Shown here: positions 8,977 through 17,442 of the stretch, piece by piece | Layout: each line of letters begins with the position of its first letter | Numbering within the stretch: the first letter of the stretch is position 1 | Origin: Actinomycetota bacterium | GTDB lineage: Bacteria > Actinomycetota > UBA4738 > HRBIN12 | Direction: 5' to 3' | DNA length: 64,000 bases | Assembly: GCA_035697485.1 (NCBI GenBank) | Contig: DASSCU010000017.1 | Span: forward strand, 124,001-188,000 | Notes under the pieces: generated by a model | Database searches by the model: none | Told to the model about the DNA's origin: nothing | Seen by the model: only the letters and a program-made list of their open reading frames with translations | Made by a program: the position numbers and the translations under genes

Positions 8977-9140
8977 ACCCGGACGATCTCGTCGAGCGCT
9001 TCCGGGGCATCGGCCAGAGGAATGGCCGCGATGGCTGTGGAGGGAGTTCTCCGATTTCGGGACGTCTCAGGGGGCTGCGATCGGATCTGTCGCTGGACTT
9101 CGGCCCAACAGGGTGATCCAGCAGCCTCTGCGTGCCCGGC

Positions 9141-9977
9141 TCAGCGAGCTTCGACGACCGTGATGACGTGGGTGCCCCCGTCGATCGCACCGGGCTGCGC
9201 GCAGGCGATGACTTCCCACTCGAGGAACCGTTCCCACACGGCCGGGTCGTCGCGGAGCCAACGCTCACATGTCTCGGTGTTCCCGACGGACAGGAAGTTC
9301 GCGGCCGACGCCGCGACGATGGTGCATGGGTGACGCCCGAGCAGCTGCCGGAACTCCGCCCATGTGTACAGGTGCACCGGCCCGAGCGTTGAATGGTTAT
9401 CAGGCAGATAACCGGTGTCGACGATGGCCTGCATCTCTTCCAGCCCGTACGTGTCGATCTCGTCCGCGGCTCCGGGCAGGAACGCTTTCAGCGCGCCGAA
9501 CCTCGACATCACGCTCAACAGCACATGGCCGCCGAGCTTGGTCACGCGAAGGAGTTCGCTGAGGGCGAGATCCGCATCTTCGAGCACCCAGCTGAGCGGA
9601 CCCCCGTAGCACACCGTCACGTCGAATGAACCGTCATCGAACTGCGAGAGGTCTCGCATGTCAGCCAGATGACGCGTCTCGACCGTGTCCTCCAGACGGG
9701 CTTCAGCAACGTGCTCTTCGTTCAGACGGAGCTGTTCCGGCGAGATGTCGATCACCGCCACACGGGCGCCGAGCCGCGCGAGCTCGATCGTGAAACGCCC
9801 CGCGCCGGCGCCGACTTCCAACACACGATCATCGCGGCGCAAGAAGCGCTCGAGGTAGTGCCGGTGAACGTGGAAGCTCACGCGGTCGAAGGCCTTCACT
9901 TCGTGACGTGACCACTCGGCGTCCCCGTACTCGTCGAAGATGCTCGCGATGCTCTGGGGGTCGAATGTTCCCGTCAT
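9141..9977 (-). CDS. Class I SAM-dependent methyltransferase
   Basis: A 278-aa soluble methyltransferase. Motif I is VLEVGAGAGRFTIEL (about residues 52-66), the acidic strand-2 end is VAVIDIS, and motif post-II/III includes FDVTVCYGGPLSWVLED and LLRVTKLGGHVLLSVM. This is the Methyltransf_11/25 fold. It has no adjacent biosynthetic partners, so the methyl acceptor is unknown. The ATG at 9977 is 6 nt from a TAAGGT hexamer with no Shine-Dalgarno sequence, so translation is probably leaderless. The gene stands alone, convergent with the ABC operon across a 164-bp gap that holds nothing I recognise. Confidence 0.88.
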   Translation of the reverse strand: MTGTFDPQSIASIFDEYGDAEWSRHEVKAFDRVSFHVHRHYLERFLRRDDRVLEVGAGAGRFTIELARLGARVAVIDISPEQLRLNEEHVAEARLEDTVETRHLADMRDLSQFDDGSFDVTVCYGGPLSWVLEDADLALSELLRVTKLGGHVLLSVMSRFGALKAFLPGAADEIDTYGLEEMQAIVDTGYLPDNHSTLGPVHLYTWAEFRQLLGRHPCTIVAASAANFLSVGNTETCERWLRDDPAVWERFLEWEVIACAQPGAIDGGTHVITVVEAR

Positions 9978-9983
9978 CGGCGC

Positions 9984-9989
9984 ACCTTA
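9984..9989 (-). promoter_or_regulatory. -10 box of the methyltransferase gene (TAAGGT)
   Basis: Minus-strand TAAGGT, 6 nt before the ATG at 9977. Confidence 0.5.
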
Positions 9990-10295
9990 CCCAGAGGGTG
10001 CGGCCGCCGCCCGGGCGACGCCCGGCCAGGCGAGCACGAAGCTGTCGTCGTCCAGTTGGTGGATCGCGGGGACGCGATCCTCGAGGTGTAGGAGCGCTCC
10101 GGCGCCTCACGCAAGGGTGCCCAGCGAGCCCATCCTCCCGCCGGCATTGATGCGAAGGATCGTCGAAGAGCGGCTATCGTCCCTGACGAGATCGCTGCCG
10201 GTCACTGCGTCGCCGCGAGAGAAGCCGAAACCGCGCTCGGCGGGCCCACCGTCGTCGTCTGTACCTTTGCTTCAGACCGACGGAGGGAGGGCGTG
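9990..10295. other. Divergent intergenic region
   Basis: Space between the methyltransferase and the SMP-30 gene. A short minus-strand frame (9987-10106) reads as protein-like sequence (LLHLEDRVPAIHQLDDDSFV) with no start and could be a C-terminal gene scrap. A TATCGT near 10174-10179 may be the -10 box of the SMP-30 gene. Nothing else was recognised. Confidence 0.35.
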
Positions 10296-11177
10296 ATGTC
10301 TGGGGAGCCGCGGGTCCGAGAGACGCGACGCCTCGTACGCGGTCTCGGGATGGGCGAGTCGCCGCGATGGCACGACGGCCGCCTCTGGTTCTCCGACTGG
10401 GGGACGAACGAGATCCTCGCTGTGGACCTCGATGGGAACACCGAGGTGGTGGGCTCGGGCGGCGGGGGCAGCGGCTGGGCCGTGAACTGGCTTCCGGACG
10501 GGCGGATGCTCGTCACCGGTGCCGAGCTGATGCGCGTGGAGCCGGACGGCACGCGGGTCCGCCACGCCGACCTGAGCCCCATCTCCCCACACGGATGGAG
10601 CGAGATGACCGTCGATGGCCGCGACCACATCTACGTGAACTCGATCAACTTCGACTTCGCGTACTTCATGGACGTGCTCGGCGCCGGCGAGACGCCGGGT
10701 AAGATCGCGCTCGTCACGCCGGACGGTGATGCCCGCGAGGTTGCCGACGATCTGGCCTTCCCGAACGGCATGGTCGTGACGCCGGACAACCGCACCCTCA
10801 TCGTGGCCGAGTCGTTCGCTCGCAGGCTCACGGCCTTCAGCATCGGGGCAGACGGCGATCTGTCGAACCGGCGCGTCTGGGCCGCCGTCACCGGCGACGG
10901 CATCTGCCTCGACGCCGACGGGGCCGTCTGGTGCAGCGACGTCGGACCTGACGAGATGGGGGTCGTCCTTCGTGTCCGGCAGGGCGGCGAGGTCCTCGAT
11001 CGGATCGAGCTCGATCGGTCCTGCTACGCGTGCATGCTCGGAGGCGAGGACGGCAAGACCCTCTTCATGGTGGTTGCGAAGTGGTTCGGTCCTGATCGGA
11101 TCGATGAGCTGATCCAGGCGAAGACCGGTCAGGTCCTGACCGCACGCGTCGACGTGCCGCATGCCGGCTGGCCGTGA
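10296..11177 (+). CDS. SMP-30/gluconolactonase-family protein
   Basis: A 293-aa six-bladed beta-propeller lactonase (SGL family) that hydrolyses sugar lactones or similar esters with a divalent metal. The metal-site signatures are in place: GESPRWHDGRLWFSDW with the Glu near residue 20, the Asn in LAFPNGM near residue 152, and the Asp in TGDGICLDADGAVWCSDV near residue 200. The ATG at 10296 follows GGAGGGAGGG; a GTG immediately upstream is less likely. There is no signal peptide, so it is cytoplasmic. It is a single-gene unit. The true substrate is not evident, since no sugar-catabolic neighbours are present. Confidence 0.9.
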   Translation: MSGEPRVRETRRLVRGLGMGESPRWHDGRLWFSDWGTNEILAVDLDGNTEVVGSGGGGSGWAVNWLPDGRMLVTGAELMRVEPDGTRVRHADLSPISPHGWSEMTVDGRDHIYVNSINFDFAYFMDVLGAGETPGKIALVTPDGDAREVADDLAFPNGMVVTPDNRTLIVAESFARRLTAFSIGADGDLSNRRVWAAVTGDGICLDADGAVWCSDVGPDEMGVVLRVRQGGEVLDRIELDRSCYACMLGGEDGKTLFMVVAKWFGPDRIDELIQAKTGQVLTARVDVPHAGWP

Positions 11178-11322
11178 CCGGCCCGCATCCCAGTGCGCTC
11201 GCGCCGGCCGGGCGCCGGCTGGGAGGCTGCCTCGACGACCTCGCGACACTCCGTCTCGACGGGCACAGGGATCGCGGGTCGGTTTCCTGCCACGTTCCTA
11301 CGTCGACTCGGATCTCGCTCAC

Positions 11323-11522
11323 ATGTCCGCGCAAGCGGTGCAACGATACCTCGACGGCGACTTCGACGGCGCCAGGGTGCACAACGAACTGACGCCCGCG
11401 ATCATGCCTACGAGGAGAGGGATGACTCTCCCAACGCGCGCCTCTCTGGACGGATGTTGTCTGCCGCGCTGGCTGCGGTTGTGACGGTCGTGTTGCACCT
11501 CGTCGCTGGCGGCATCGCCTAG
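11323..11522 (+). pseudogene. Possible frameshifted small membrane protein gene
   Basis: The 11178-11702 gap has one candidate. A frame starting with ATG 11323 reads VQRYLDGDFDGARVHNEL, then turns meaningless near 11385. From there the frame +2 away reads HAYEERDDSPNARLSG followed by a hydrophobic helix (LSAALAAVVTVVLHLVAGGI) and a stop at 11522. Joined, they would make a roughly 66-aa tail-anchored protein. No family is recognised. The rest of the gap shows only the ribosome-binding site of the next gene. Confidence 0.35.
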
Positions 11523-11702
11523 TCGGAAGTACCTTCGCAGCGGGTCGAACACCTCACGAGTATGGGGCGGCTCGGACACCAGGCAGACCCCGGCCCGGCC
11601 GCTCGGAAGCCTTGCACGAGTCTGAGCTCCTCTTGGCCTCCTCTTTACCCGCCGCCCGGTGTGATGGACGCGACGGACCCGAAACCACGGGAGGGGATTC
11701 CG

Positions 11703-12161
11703 ATGCCGCTGCACACGATCCTGCTGGTCGCCGCCCGGACGGCGACCGATCCACACGTGCTGGCCGCGCTCCGTGCCCGGGCCGCGGAGGTCTCGATCGA
11801 CGTGACCCTGCTGGTGCCCGCGATCCCCGCGCGCCGCGCGTGGACCTGGGACGAGGGGGCGGCCCGCGGCGAGGCGCGCCGCCGGATGCACGAGGCGGTC
11901 GCCCACCTTCGTGCGAACGGCATCCCCGCGATCGCCATGGTTGGCGACTTCAGCCCGCTGGAAGCGATCCGCGACGAGATCCGCCAGCGTGACTACGACG
12001 AGATCATGATCTCGACCCTGCCCAGTCGCATCTCCCTCTGGCTGCGAGCCGATCTGCTGACCCGTGTCGCCCGTGAATTCAGCGGTCGCGTCACCCACGT
12101 GCGGCCCGAAGCCGAGCCCCTACAGTTGACGGCCGAGACCGGTCGTTTGCCGGCCGCGTGA
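11703..12161 (+). CDS. Universal-stress-protein-like protein
   Basis: A 152-aa cytoplasmic protein with an alpha/beta Rossmann-like pattern (HTILLVAARTATD at the N-terminus, DVTLLVPAI, AIAMVGDFSPLEAI, DEIMISTLPSRISLWLRADL). It matches the HUP/USP-like family often seen in actinomycetes. The canonical ATP-binding G-2x-G-9x-G(S/T) loop of UspA is not clear, so nucleotide binding is uncertain. The ATG at 11703 has GGGAGGGG upstream. Longer GTG/ATG starts near 11660 lack a site. It is a single gene between a decayed stretch and a tRNA. Confidence 0.7.
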   Translation: MPLHTILLVAARTATDPHVLAALRARAAEVSIDVTLLVPAIPARRAWTWDEGAARGEARRRMHEAVAHLRANGIPAIAMVGDFSPLEAIRDEIRQRDYDEIMISTLPSRISLWLRADLLTRVAREFSGRVTHVRPEAEPLQLTAETGRLPAA

Positions 12162-12386
12162 CGAGGGATCGACCTTCGCGGGGTGGTTGAAGGTGCCCTA
12201 TTCGGACCCGGTACGCAAGCGCGGTGAGCTGTCAGCAGACCGGAACACCGAGTTCTGCCAAGCAGCCGGCCGAAGGCCGCGCGAATCCGCCGTCACCACG
12301 CTCGCAGAGACTGCCGCGTCCCTGATCCTCGCTCGCTAGACTCGATGCGCCAGGATGCCGCCCTCGAGCCTGCCCTCGGCCCTCGG

Positions 12387-12459
12387 GCCCTCGTAGCTCA
12401 GTGGATAGAGCACCGGTTTCCTAAACCGGGTGTCGGAAGTTCGATTCTTCCCGAGGGCA
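12387..12459 (+). tRNA. tRNA-Arg (anticodon CCT)
   Basis: A complete cloverleaf: acceptor stem GCCCTCG paired with CGAGGGC, D-arm GCTC/GAGC, anticodon stem CCGGT/ACCGG around loop TTCCTAA (anticodon at 12420-12422, reading AGG), T-arm GGAAG/CTTCC with TTCGATT loop, and discriminator A. The CCA end is not encoded. A TAGACT hexamer at 12337-12342 may be the -10 box, which would leave a 5' leader of about 38 nt for RNase P to remove. Confidence 0.95.
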
Positions 12460-12497
12460 CTCTGCGTCTAAGACGAACGGGGGCACTCGGTGCCGCG

Positions 12498-13097
12498 TCA
12501 TCGCTCGTCTGGCGGGTGCTCGTCTCGGCACGGCAGGACCGTGGACAGGATGAGGCCGAGGCCGGCGCCGCCGACGAGGTCGAGCGGAAGGTGCGCACCC
12601 ACGTACATGCGACCGAACGCTGTGGTCGCCACGACGGCGACCGCGGCGGGTCGCGCCGATCGGGGCAGCACCGGCCATGCTGTCGCCGCAAGGGTGGTGG
12701 CGACAGCCGCGTGGCCCGAGACCCACCCGAGATCTCCCGCGATCCGTTCACGCACGTGCACGTCGGCCAGCAGGCTCTCGGGTCGCCCGCGGCCGGCGAG
12801 GGACTTCAGCGCCTTTGCGCCGAGCCACGCGAGCGTGCCTGCGCCCGCGAGGTCGACGGCGAGGCGCCGCCGTCCTGTGGCCGCGGCGACCAGGGCCACG
12901 ATCGGCACCGTGACGAACGTTCCCGCTTGCATCACCGCGCGGACCGGGATACGGATGGCATCGGGCGCGTCGTTCGCGATCCGGAACGCCCGCTGTTCGT
13001 AGAGCGGGACCTCGGCCTTCCTCGCTTCCTCGAGGGTCGCGAGCACCATCGCGACACCGGCGGCGCCACGGATCAAGCGGTCCCCGATCATCCCCAC
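12498..13097 (-). CDS. PAP2-family membrane phosphatase
   Basis: A 199-aa membrane phosphatase with the three motifs of the family in order: KSLAGRGRP (from the KxxxxxxRP motif), VSGHAA in place of PSGH, and GRMYVGAHLPLD (from SRxxxxxHxxxD). Four to five hydrophobic helices surround them. Substrates in relatives are phosphatidic acid or isoprenoid pyrophosphates. The GTG at 13097 is used; an ATG two codons in (13091) is equally possible. Its stop lies about 40 bp from the tRNA, in opposite orientation. It is one of three phosphatases in this window acting on lipid phosphates, with the 4.6-kb fusion and UppP. Confidence 0.88.
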   Translation of the reverse strand: MGMIGDRLIRGAAGVAMVLATLEEARKAEVPLYEQRAFRIANDAPDAIRIPVRAVMQAGTFVTVPIVALVAAATGRRRLAVDLAGAGTLAWLGAKALKSLAGRGRPESLLADVHVRERIAGDLGWVSGHAAVATTLAATAWPVLPRSARPAAVAVVATTAFGRMYVGAHLPLDLVGGAGLGLILSTVLPCRDEHPPDER

Positions 13098-13170
13098 GAC
13101 AGCACCTGCCCCTCCCCGGCTCGCTGCGTCATCCCGACGGGCGCCGCAGTCTACGCCAGCGAGATGGGCG

Positions 13171-13202
13171 CAAGGAGCCCAGTCGGAGGGCCGGGCTCCT
13201 TG
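13171..13202 (-). terminator. Hairpin downstream of the beta-helix gene
   Basis: A perfect 10-bp inverted repeat CAAGGAGCCC/GGGCTCCTTG with a 12-nt loop, placed 62 bp after the stop of the minus-strand beta-helix gene. No clear U-tract follows, as is common in high-GC genomes. Confidence 0.55.
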
Positions 13203-13264
13203 TCGAGCCCGAGAATGGGAAGTCCGCCCGGTTCGCGATGCGACGACTCAGCGCGACGTGCGCC

Positions 13265-14227
13265 TCAGCAGCTCACTCCGTCGAGGGAGCAGCCCGCCAC
13301 TTCCCTCGCCACGGTGTTCCCGGCCACGTCGATGTTCACGATCTTGTATCCATCGTGGGTGCCGCCCAGCTCCGGGAAGGTGAGTCGGGCGCGCTCGTCT
13401 GAGATGACGATGATGTCCTTCTTGCCGTTGCGCACCGCGATGTTCTCACGCACGACCACTTTGGCCGAGGACGTGATCCAGATGCCGTACCACGCGTTCC
13501 CGTGCGTGACGTTGCGGCGGATCATGCCCGGCCCGGCGCTGATCTCGTAGCGGATCCCGCTGCGGGTGTTGTCCCATACCTCGTTGCGGGCGATGAGGTC
13601 GCCTGCCGAGTTGATGTCGAACCAGATGCCGTTGCCGATGTTGCCCCAGACCTCGTTGTGACGGACCGAGACGGAGTTGCCGGGTCGGGCGCCAGGCAGA
13701 CCGCTGCGCACGAACTTCATACCTCCCGACGTGTTCCCCTCGATCGAGGGGTCGCCGTTCGCGTAGACCTGATTGTGAGCGATGATGATGTGCGAGCCCG
13801 CCCGATTGTCGAGGTTGCACCCGACGCCGTTCTGCGCGTTGTGATGGAGGACCGATCGCACGAGACGGGTGCCGGCCCCACATCGCACGCCGCGGGTGTT
13901 GAAGCCCATGATCTCGAGGCCGGCGATCTTGACGTCCTCGGCCTGTGCGAGGTAGAAGCCGTCTTCCACCCCGCCGGCGTTGACGATCGTTGCGTGACCA
14001 CGGATCACCTGACCGTCACGAGGTTCGAGCGACGAGTCGATCCGGAACGTGCCGCTGACGCAGATCACGGCTCCGACCGGTTCCTTCCTGAATCGCTGGT
14101 TCAGATCCGCCGGCGCCTCGATGTGCACGTCGCACGGTCGGCGAGCCGCTGAGGCGGTCCCGGATCCGAGCACCGCGGTGATGGTGCCGGTGACGACGAA
14201 CGCCGTGATGATGACGCGCTTCAGCAT
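13265..14227 (-). CDS. Secreted right-handed parallel beta-helix protein
   Basis: A 320-aa exported protein. The signal peptide is residues 1-27 (MLKRV, hydrophobic core, ATASA-type cleavage before ARRPCDV). The body has repeated NosD/PbH1-type coils: HNAQNGVGCN, HNQVYANGDP, HNEVWGNIGNGIWFD, RNEVWDNTRSGIRYE, RNVTHGNAWYGIWI and ENIAVRNGKKDI. Such folds occur in polysaccharide lyases, epimerases and surface adhesins. No lyase catalytic residues can be named. The ATG at 14227 is fixed by GAGGAGGG just upstream; the frame extends 12 codons further without support. Four cysteines suggest disulfides. Confidence 0.85.
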   Translation of the reverse strand: MLKRVIITAFVVTGTITAVLGSGTASAARRPCDVHIEAPADLNQRFRKEPVGAVICVSGTFRIDSSLEPRDGQVIRGHATIVNAGGVEDGFYLAQAEDVKIAGLEIMGFNTRGVRCGAGTRLVRSVLHHNAQNGVGCNLDNRAGSHIIIAHNQVYANGDPSIEGNTSGGMKFVRSGLPGARPGNSVSVRHNEVWGNIGNGIWFDINSAGDLIARNEVWDNTRSGIRYEISAGPGMIRRNVTHGNAWYGIWITSSAKVVVRENIAVRNGKKDIIVISDERARLTFPELGGTHDGYKIVNIDVAGNTVAREVAGCSLDGVSC

Positions 14228-14441
14228 GAGCCCTCCTCGGGTTGCGGGCGGCTTCGGCCTCACCTCGGGCGCGGGGGAAACACGCGACTTGCGTAGGCGA
14301 AAAGGCCTAGGTCAAAGGAAGGTCATACCCTTGCAGTCTTCGAGCGCCCCGTCAAGCTCGGCCGCGCTCCGATCGACCCGAACGCGCATCAACGACGGTA
14401 CACGCTCTGCCGCGCGACCCCGGTAGGTGGCGCGATCGATC

Positions 14442-14966
14442 TCACGTCGAGCGGCTGAGGAACCTCGCGTACTTCCGCTGACCGACGGAGGTGAGGTGGA
14501 ACCCGTCGTCGTAGAACCACGAGTCGTGCGATCTCGAGAACGAGTACCAGTCGATGATGTCGGCGCCGTGCCGGCGGGCGCAGGTCCGCAGCCGCTCGTT
14601 GTTGGTCCGTCGCCAGCCACGCGGCACCTTCAGCGTGACGAGGAAGACCTGCCGGTTGCCGGCGTTGTTCACCGCGCGCCGGCAATCCGCGGGGTCGATG
14701 TAGCCGTTGTTGCCGAGGTGGATCACGACCTTGCGAGGAAGCCGGTCACGCCTCGCGAGTCGCCGGATGATCTGCGGGGCGTCGGCGAACTGCCGGCTCG
14801 TCGAGGTATCGACCGCGAAATGCCGAGCACGGAGTTCCCGCGTGGCTCCCTGCATGACCGAATCGCCGAGGGCGTACTTCCGAGCGGACGCCACGCCTGG
14901 CACGGCGAGCGAGAGCGCCACGACCGTGGACACCAACATGATGAGCGGGCGGACGCGACGGCGCAT
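14442..14966 (-). CDS. Secreted SGNH-hydrolase-like protein
   Basis: A 174-aa exported protein. The N-terminal signal peptide (MRRRVRPLIMLVSTVVALSL, cleavage after GVASA) leads into a short SGNH fold: GDSV block I with the catalytic Ser near residue 36, HLGNNG block III, and DGFHLTSVG with the Asp/His pair near the end. This resembles the SGNH domain fused to acyltransferase-3 proteins such as OatA, here stand-alone. O-acetyl transfer to, or esterase action on, wall glycans is plausible. The start is supported by a TACCGT box 6 nt upstream rather than a ribosome-binding site. It sits next to the beta-helix gene, same strand. Confidence 0.82.
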   Translation of the reverse strand: MRRRVRPLIMLVSTVVALSLAVPGVASARKYALGDSVMQGATRELRARHFAVDTSTSRQFADAPQIIRRLARRDRLPRKVVIHLGNNGYIDPADCRRAVNNAGNRQVFLVTLKVPRGWRRTNNERLRTCARRHGADIIDWYSFSRSHDSWFYDDGFHLTSVGQRKYARFLSRST

Positions 14967-14972
14967 GGAACG

Positions 14973-14978
14973 ACGGTA
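14973..14978 (-). promoter_or_regulatory. -10 box of the SGNH gene (TACCGT)
   Basis: Minus-strand TACCGT, 6 nt before the ATG at 14966. Confidence 0.5.
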
Positions 14979-15071
14979 GCGTCGGAGCGTCGTTCCCGGC
15001 AAGGAGAGATCGGCGGTGCGGAGGATCCGCGGGGTCCGCGATCGCGCTTCCTGAACGGATCGGACTCCCGG

Positions 15072-15077
15072 TAGCAT
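15072..15077 (+). promoter_or_regulatory. -10 box of the flavoprotein gene (TAGCAT)
   Basis: TAGCAT, 7 nt before the ATG at 15085, with no Shine-Dalgarno sequence. Confidence 0.55.
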
Positions 15078-15084
15078 CGCCGCG

Positions 15085-17433
15085 ATGGCGAACGTCGCGC
15101 ACGTCGTGGTCGTCGGCGCCGGCATCGTCGGTGCCTCGGTGGCCGACGAGCTGACGGCTCGAGGGTGGCCCGACGTGAGCGTGCTCGACCGCGGTCCGCT
15201 CTTCGACAGCGGAGGTTCGACGTTCCACGCGCCCGGACTGGTCTCGCGCACGAGCGTGAGTCGCATGATGGCGCGGTTCGCGATCGAGACGGTCGACCTG
15301 ATGCGCTCGCTCGAGCATGTCGACGGACCGTGCTTCGATGTGGTCGGCGCGCTCGAGGTGGCGACGACCGACGAGCGGCTCGAGGACCTGCGGCGCAAGC
15401 GGGGGTGGGCCGAGTCGTGGGGCGTCGAGGCTCGTATCGTCGACGTCGAGACGTGTGTCGCTCTCCACCCGCTGATCGATCCGGAGCGCATCGTCGGCGG
15501 GTTCCACATCCCGGGTGACGGGCTCGCGAAGGCGGCCCGAACGACCGAGGCACGCGCGCGACGTGCGACGGAGCGGGGCGCTCGGTTCCTGGGAGATCGC
15601 GAGGTGGTCGCAGTCGACGTGGAGCGGGGCAGGGTGACCGGGGTTCGGACCGCCGACGGGGAGCGGCTCCCGGCCGACGTGGTGGTCTGCAGCGCAGGGA
15701 TCTGGGGCCCTCGGATCGCGTCGATGGTCGGCCTGCGCCTGCCGATGCTCCCCCTCGCGCATCTCTACGCGCAGACCGGTCCGGTCGACGGTTTCGGCGA
15801 GCCCGGCGTCGAGGCCGCCACGCCGATCGTGCGCCATCTCGAGGGCGACCTGTACTTCCGTCAGCACGACGACCGGGTGGGCATCGGATCGTTCCAGCAC
15901 CGCGCGCTGCCGATCGACCCGGCCGACACCCTCGTCGGAGCACCGGCGACCGCGACGCTGCCGTTCACGCCAGAGGATTTCGAGAGCTCCTGGAAGACGG
16001 CGGTCGAGCTGATGCCTCGCATCGGGCCCGTCGGCGTGGCCGAGGCGTTCGACGGCGTGTTCTCGTTCACGCCCGACGGCTACCCGCTGATCGGCGAGTC
16101 GCTCGAGGCGCGCGGCTTCTGGGTCGCCGAGTCCGTCTGGATCACGCATTCGGTCGGGGTGGCGAGGGCGCTCGCGGAGTGGATCGTCGAGGGGCAGCCC
16201 GAGGTCGACGTGCACGAGGCCGACGTGCACCGGTTCGAGCTGTTCCAGCGGTCGACCGCGTACTTCGTGCCGCGAAGCATCACGAACCACGACGAGGTCT
16301 ACGACGTGCATCATCCGCTCGAGCCGGTGCATCGTCCGAGGCCGATGCGCGTGAGCCCGTGGATCGGGCGCCAACGCGAGCTCAGAGCGGTGTTCGTCGA
16401 GGGTCAGGGGTGGGAGCGACCGGCGTGGTACGAGGCCAACGCCGACCTCGCCGGCCGGCTCGGCCTCGAGATCGCCACCCGCGACGACTGGCACGCGCGA
16501 TGGTGGTCGCCGATCGCGGTCGCCGAGCATGTGGCCACGCGGCGGGGGGTGGGGGTGTTCGACCTCACGCCGCTGCGGCGGCTCGAGGTCGCGGGCGACG
16601 GCGCGCTCGCGTGGCTGGCGGAGTTGAGCAGCGCCGACCTCGATCGGCCGGCCGGCTCGGTCGCCTACACGCTCGTGCTCGGTCCTCGCGGGACCGTGCT
16701 CACCGACGCGATCGTTGCGCGCCTGGCGCCGGATCGGTGGACCGTCGGCCTGGGCACACCCGCCGACGTGGCGCTGCTGCAGCGCGCGGCTCCCGACGAC
16801 GGGTCGGTCGACGTGCGGGACGTGACGACGGCGACGTGCGCGCTCGGACTGTGGGGCCCGCAGGCCACCGACGTGCTCGGTCCGCTCGTGGACGGTGGCG
16901 CCGGCTCGCTCGCGTTCGGCCGGTTCCGGGTCCGCGAGCTCGATGTGGCCGGGGTGCCGGTGACCGCGCAGTCGGTCTCCTACGTCGGCGAGCCGGGGTG
17001 GGAGCTCACGACGACCGCGGATCTCGGGCTGCACCTGTGGGACCTCGTGTGGGAGGCGGGCCGTGGCGTCGGCCTCGTCGCCGCCGGACGTCGGGCGTTC
17101 GAGACGTTGCGCCTCGAGGCCGGATATCCGGCAGCGGGCGTCGACGTGACCGCGGAGCACGCGCCGGGCCCCGCCGGGCTCACCCGATTCACTCGTGAAG
17201 CCAGCGAGGGCGACGCCGCCTCCCGGGTGCTCGTGCGGCTTGAACTGGACGGCATCGTGAGCGGCGGGGAACCGGTGCGCGCGGGCGACCGCACGATCGG
17301 CTACGTCACGAGCGGGGGACGCGCCGGCGGTCCGGGCCTCGCGTTCGCGTGGCTCGATCGCGATCACCCGGCCGGTGTCGACGTGATCGCGTTCGATCGG
17401 CCGGTCGCGGCCCGCGTGATCGCCCGGGCCTGA
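15085..17433 (+). CDS. Sarcosine/dimethylglycine dehydrogenase-like FAD + GcvT-type protein
   Basis: A 782-aa two-part enzyme. The N-terminal DAO-type FAD domain carries the Rossmann motif VVVVGAGIVGASVADEL (residues 7-23) and an FTPDGYPLIGES stretch near residue 330. The C-terminal half (from about 400) is GcvT-like, a tetrahydrofolate-binding aminomethyltransferase fold with GVFDLTPLRRLEV, SYVGEPGWELTTT and AGRRAFETLRLEAGYP. This arrangement is that of dimethylglycine and sarcosine dehydrogenases, which oxidise N-methyl groups and transfer formaldehyde to folate. The His that carries covalent FAD in the rat enzyme cannot be placed with confidence. Genes for an MttB-family methyltransferase and dehydrogenases lie nearby. 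The exact substrate is inferred. Confidence 0.87.
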   Translation: MANVAHVVVVGAGIVGASVADELTARGWPDVSVLDRGPLFDSGGSTFHAPGLVSRTSVSRMMARFAIETVDLMRSLEHVDGPCFDVVGALEVATTDERLEDLRRKRGWAESWGVEARIVDVETCVALHPLIDPERIVGGFHIPGDGLAKAARTTEARARRATERGARFLGDREVVAVDVERGRVTGVRTADGERLPADVVVCSAGIWGPRIASMVGLRLPMLPLAHLYAQTGPVDGFGEPGVEAATPIVRHLEGDLYFRQHDDRVGIGSFQHRALPIDPADTLVGAPATATLPFTPEDFESSWKTAVELMPRIGPVGVAEAFDGVFSFTPDGYPLIGESLEARGFWVAESVWITHSVGVARALAEWIVEGQPEVDVHEADVHRFELFQRSTAYFVPRSITNHDEVYDVHHPLEPVHRPRPMRVSPWIGRQRELRAVFVEGQGWERPAWYEANADLAGRLGLEIATRDDWHARWWSPIAVAEHVATRRGVGVFDLTPLRRLEVAGDGALAWLAELSSADLDRPAGSVAYTLVLGPRGTVLTDAIVARLAPDRWTVGLGTPADVALLQRAAPDDGSVDVRDVTTATCALGLWGPQATDVLGPLVDGGAGSLAFGRFRVRELDVAGVPVTAQSVSYVGEPGWELTTTADLGLHLWDLVWEAGRGVGLVAAGRRAFETLRLEAGYPAAGVDVTAEHAPGPAGLTRFTREASEGDAASRVLVRLELDGIVSGGEPVRAGDRTIGYVTSGGRAGGPGLAFAWLDRDHPAGVDVIAFDRPVAARVIARA

Positions 17434-17442
17434 CCGGCCCGA

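Noticed and set aside
8977-9140. Possible small gene or RNA between the ABC permease and the methyltransferase
   Set aside because: Only short Arg-rich frames and no stable hairpin, box or conserved motif.
14746-17367. A very long minus-strand open frame (over 870 codons) opposite the flavoprotein gene
   Set aside because: Arg/His/Glu-rich with no domain character; it is the antisense shadow of a clear FAD+GcvT gene, as expected at about 70% GC.
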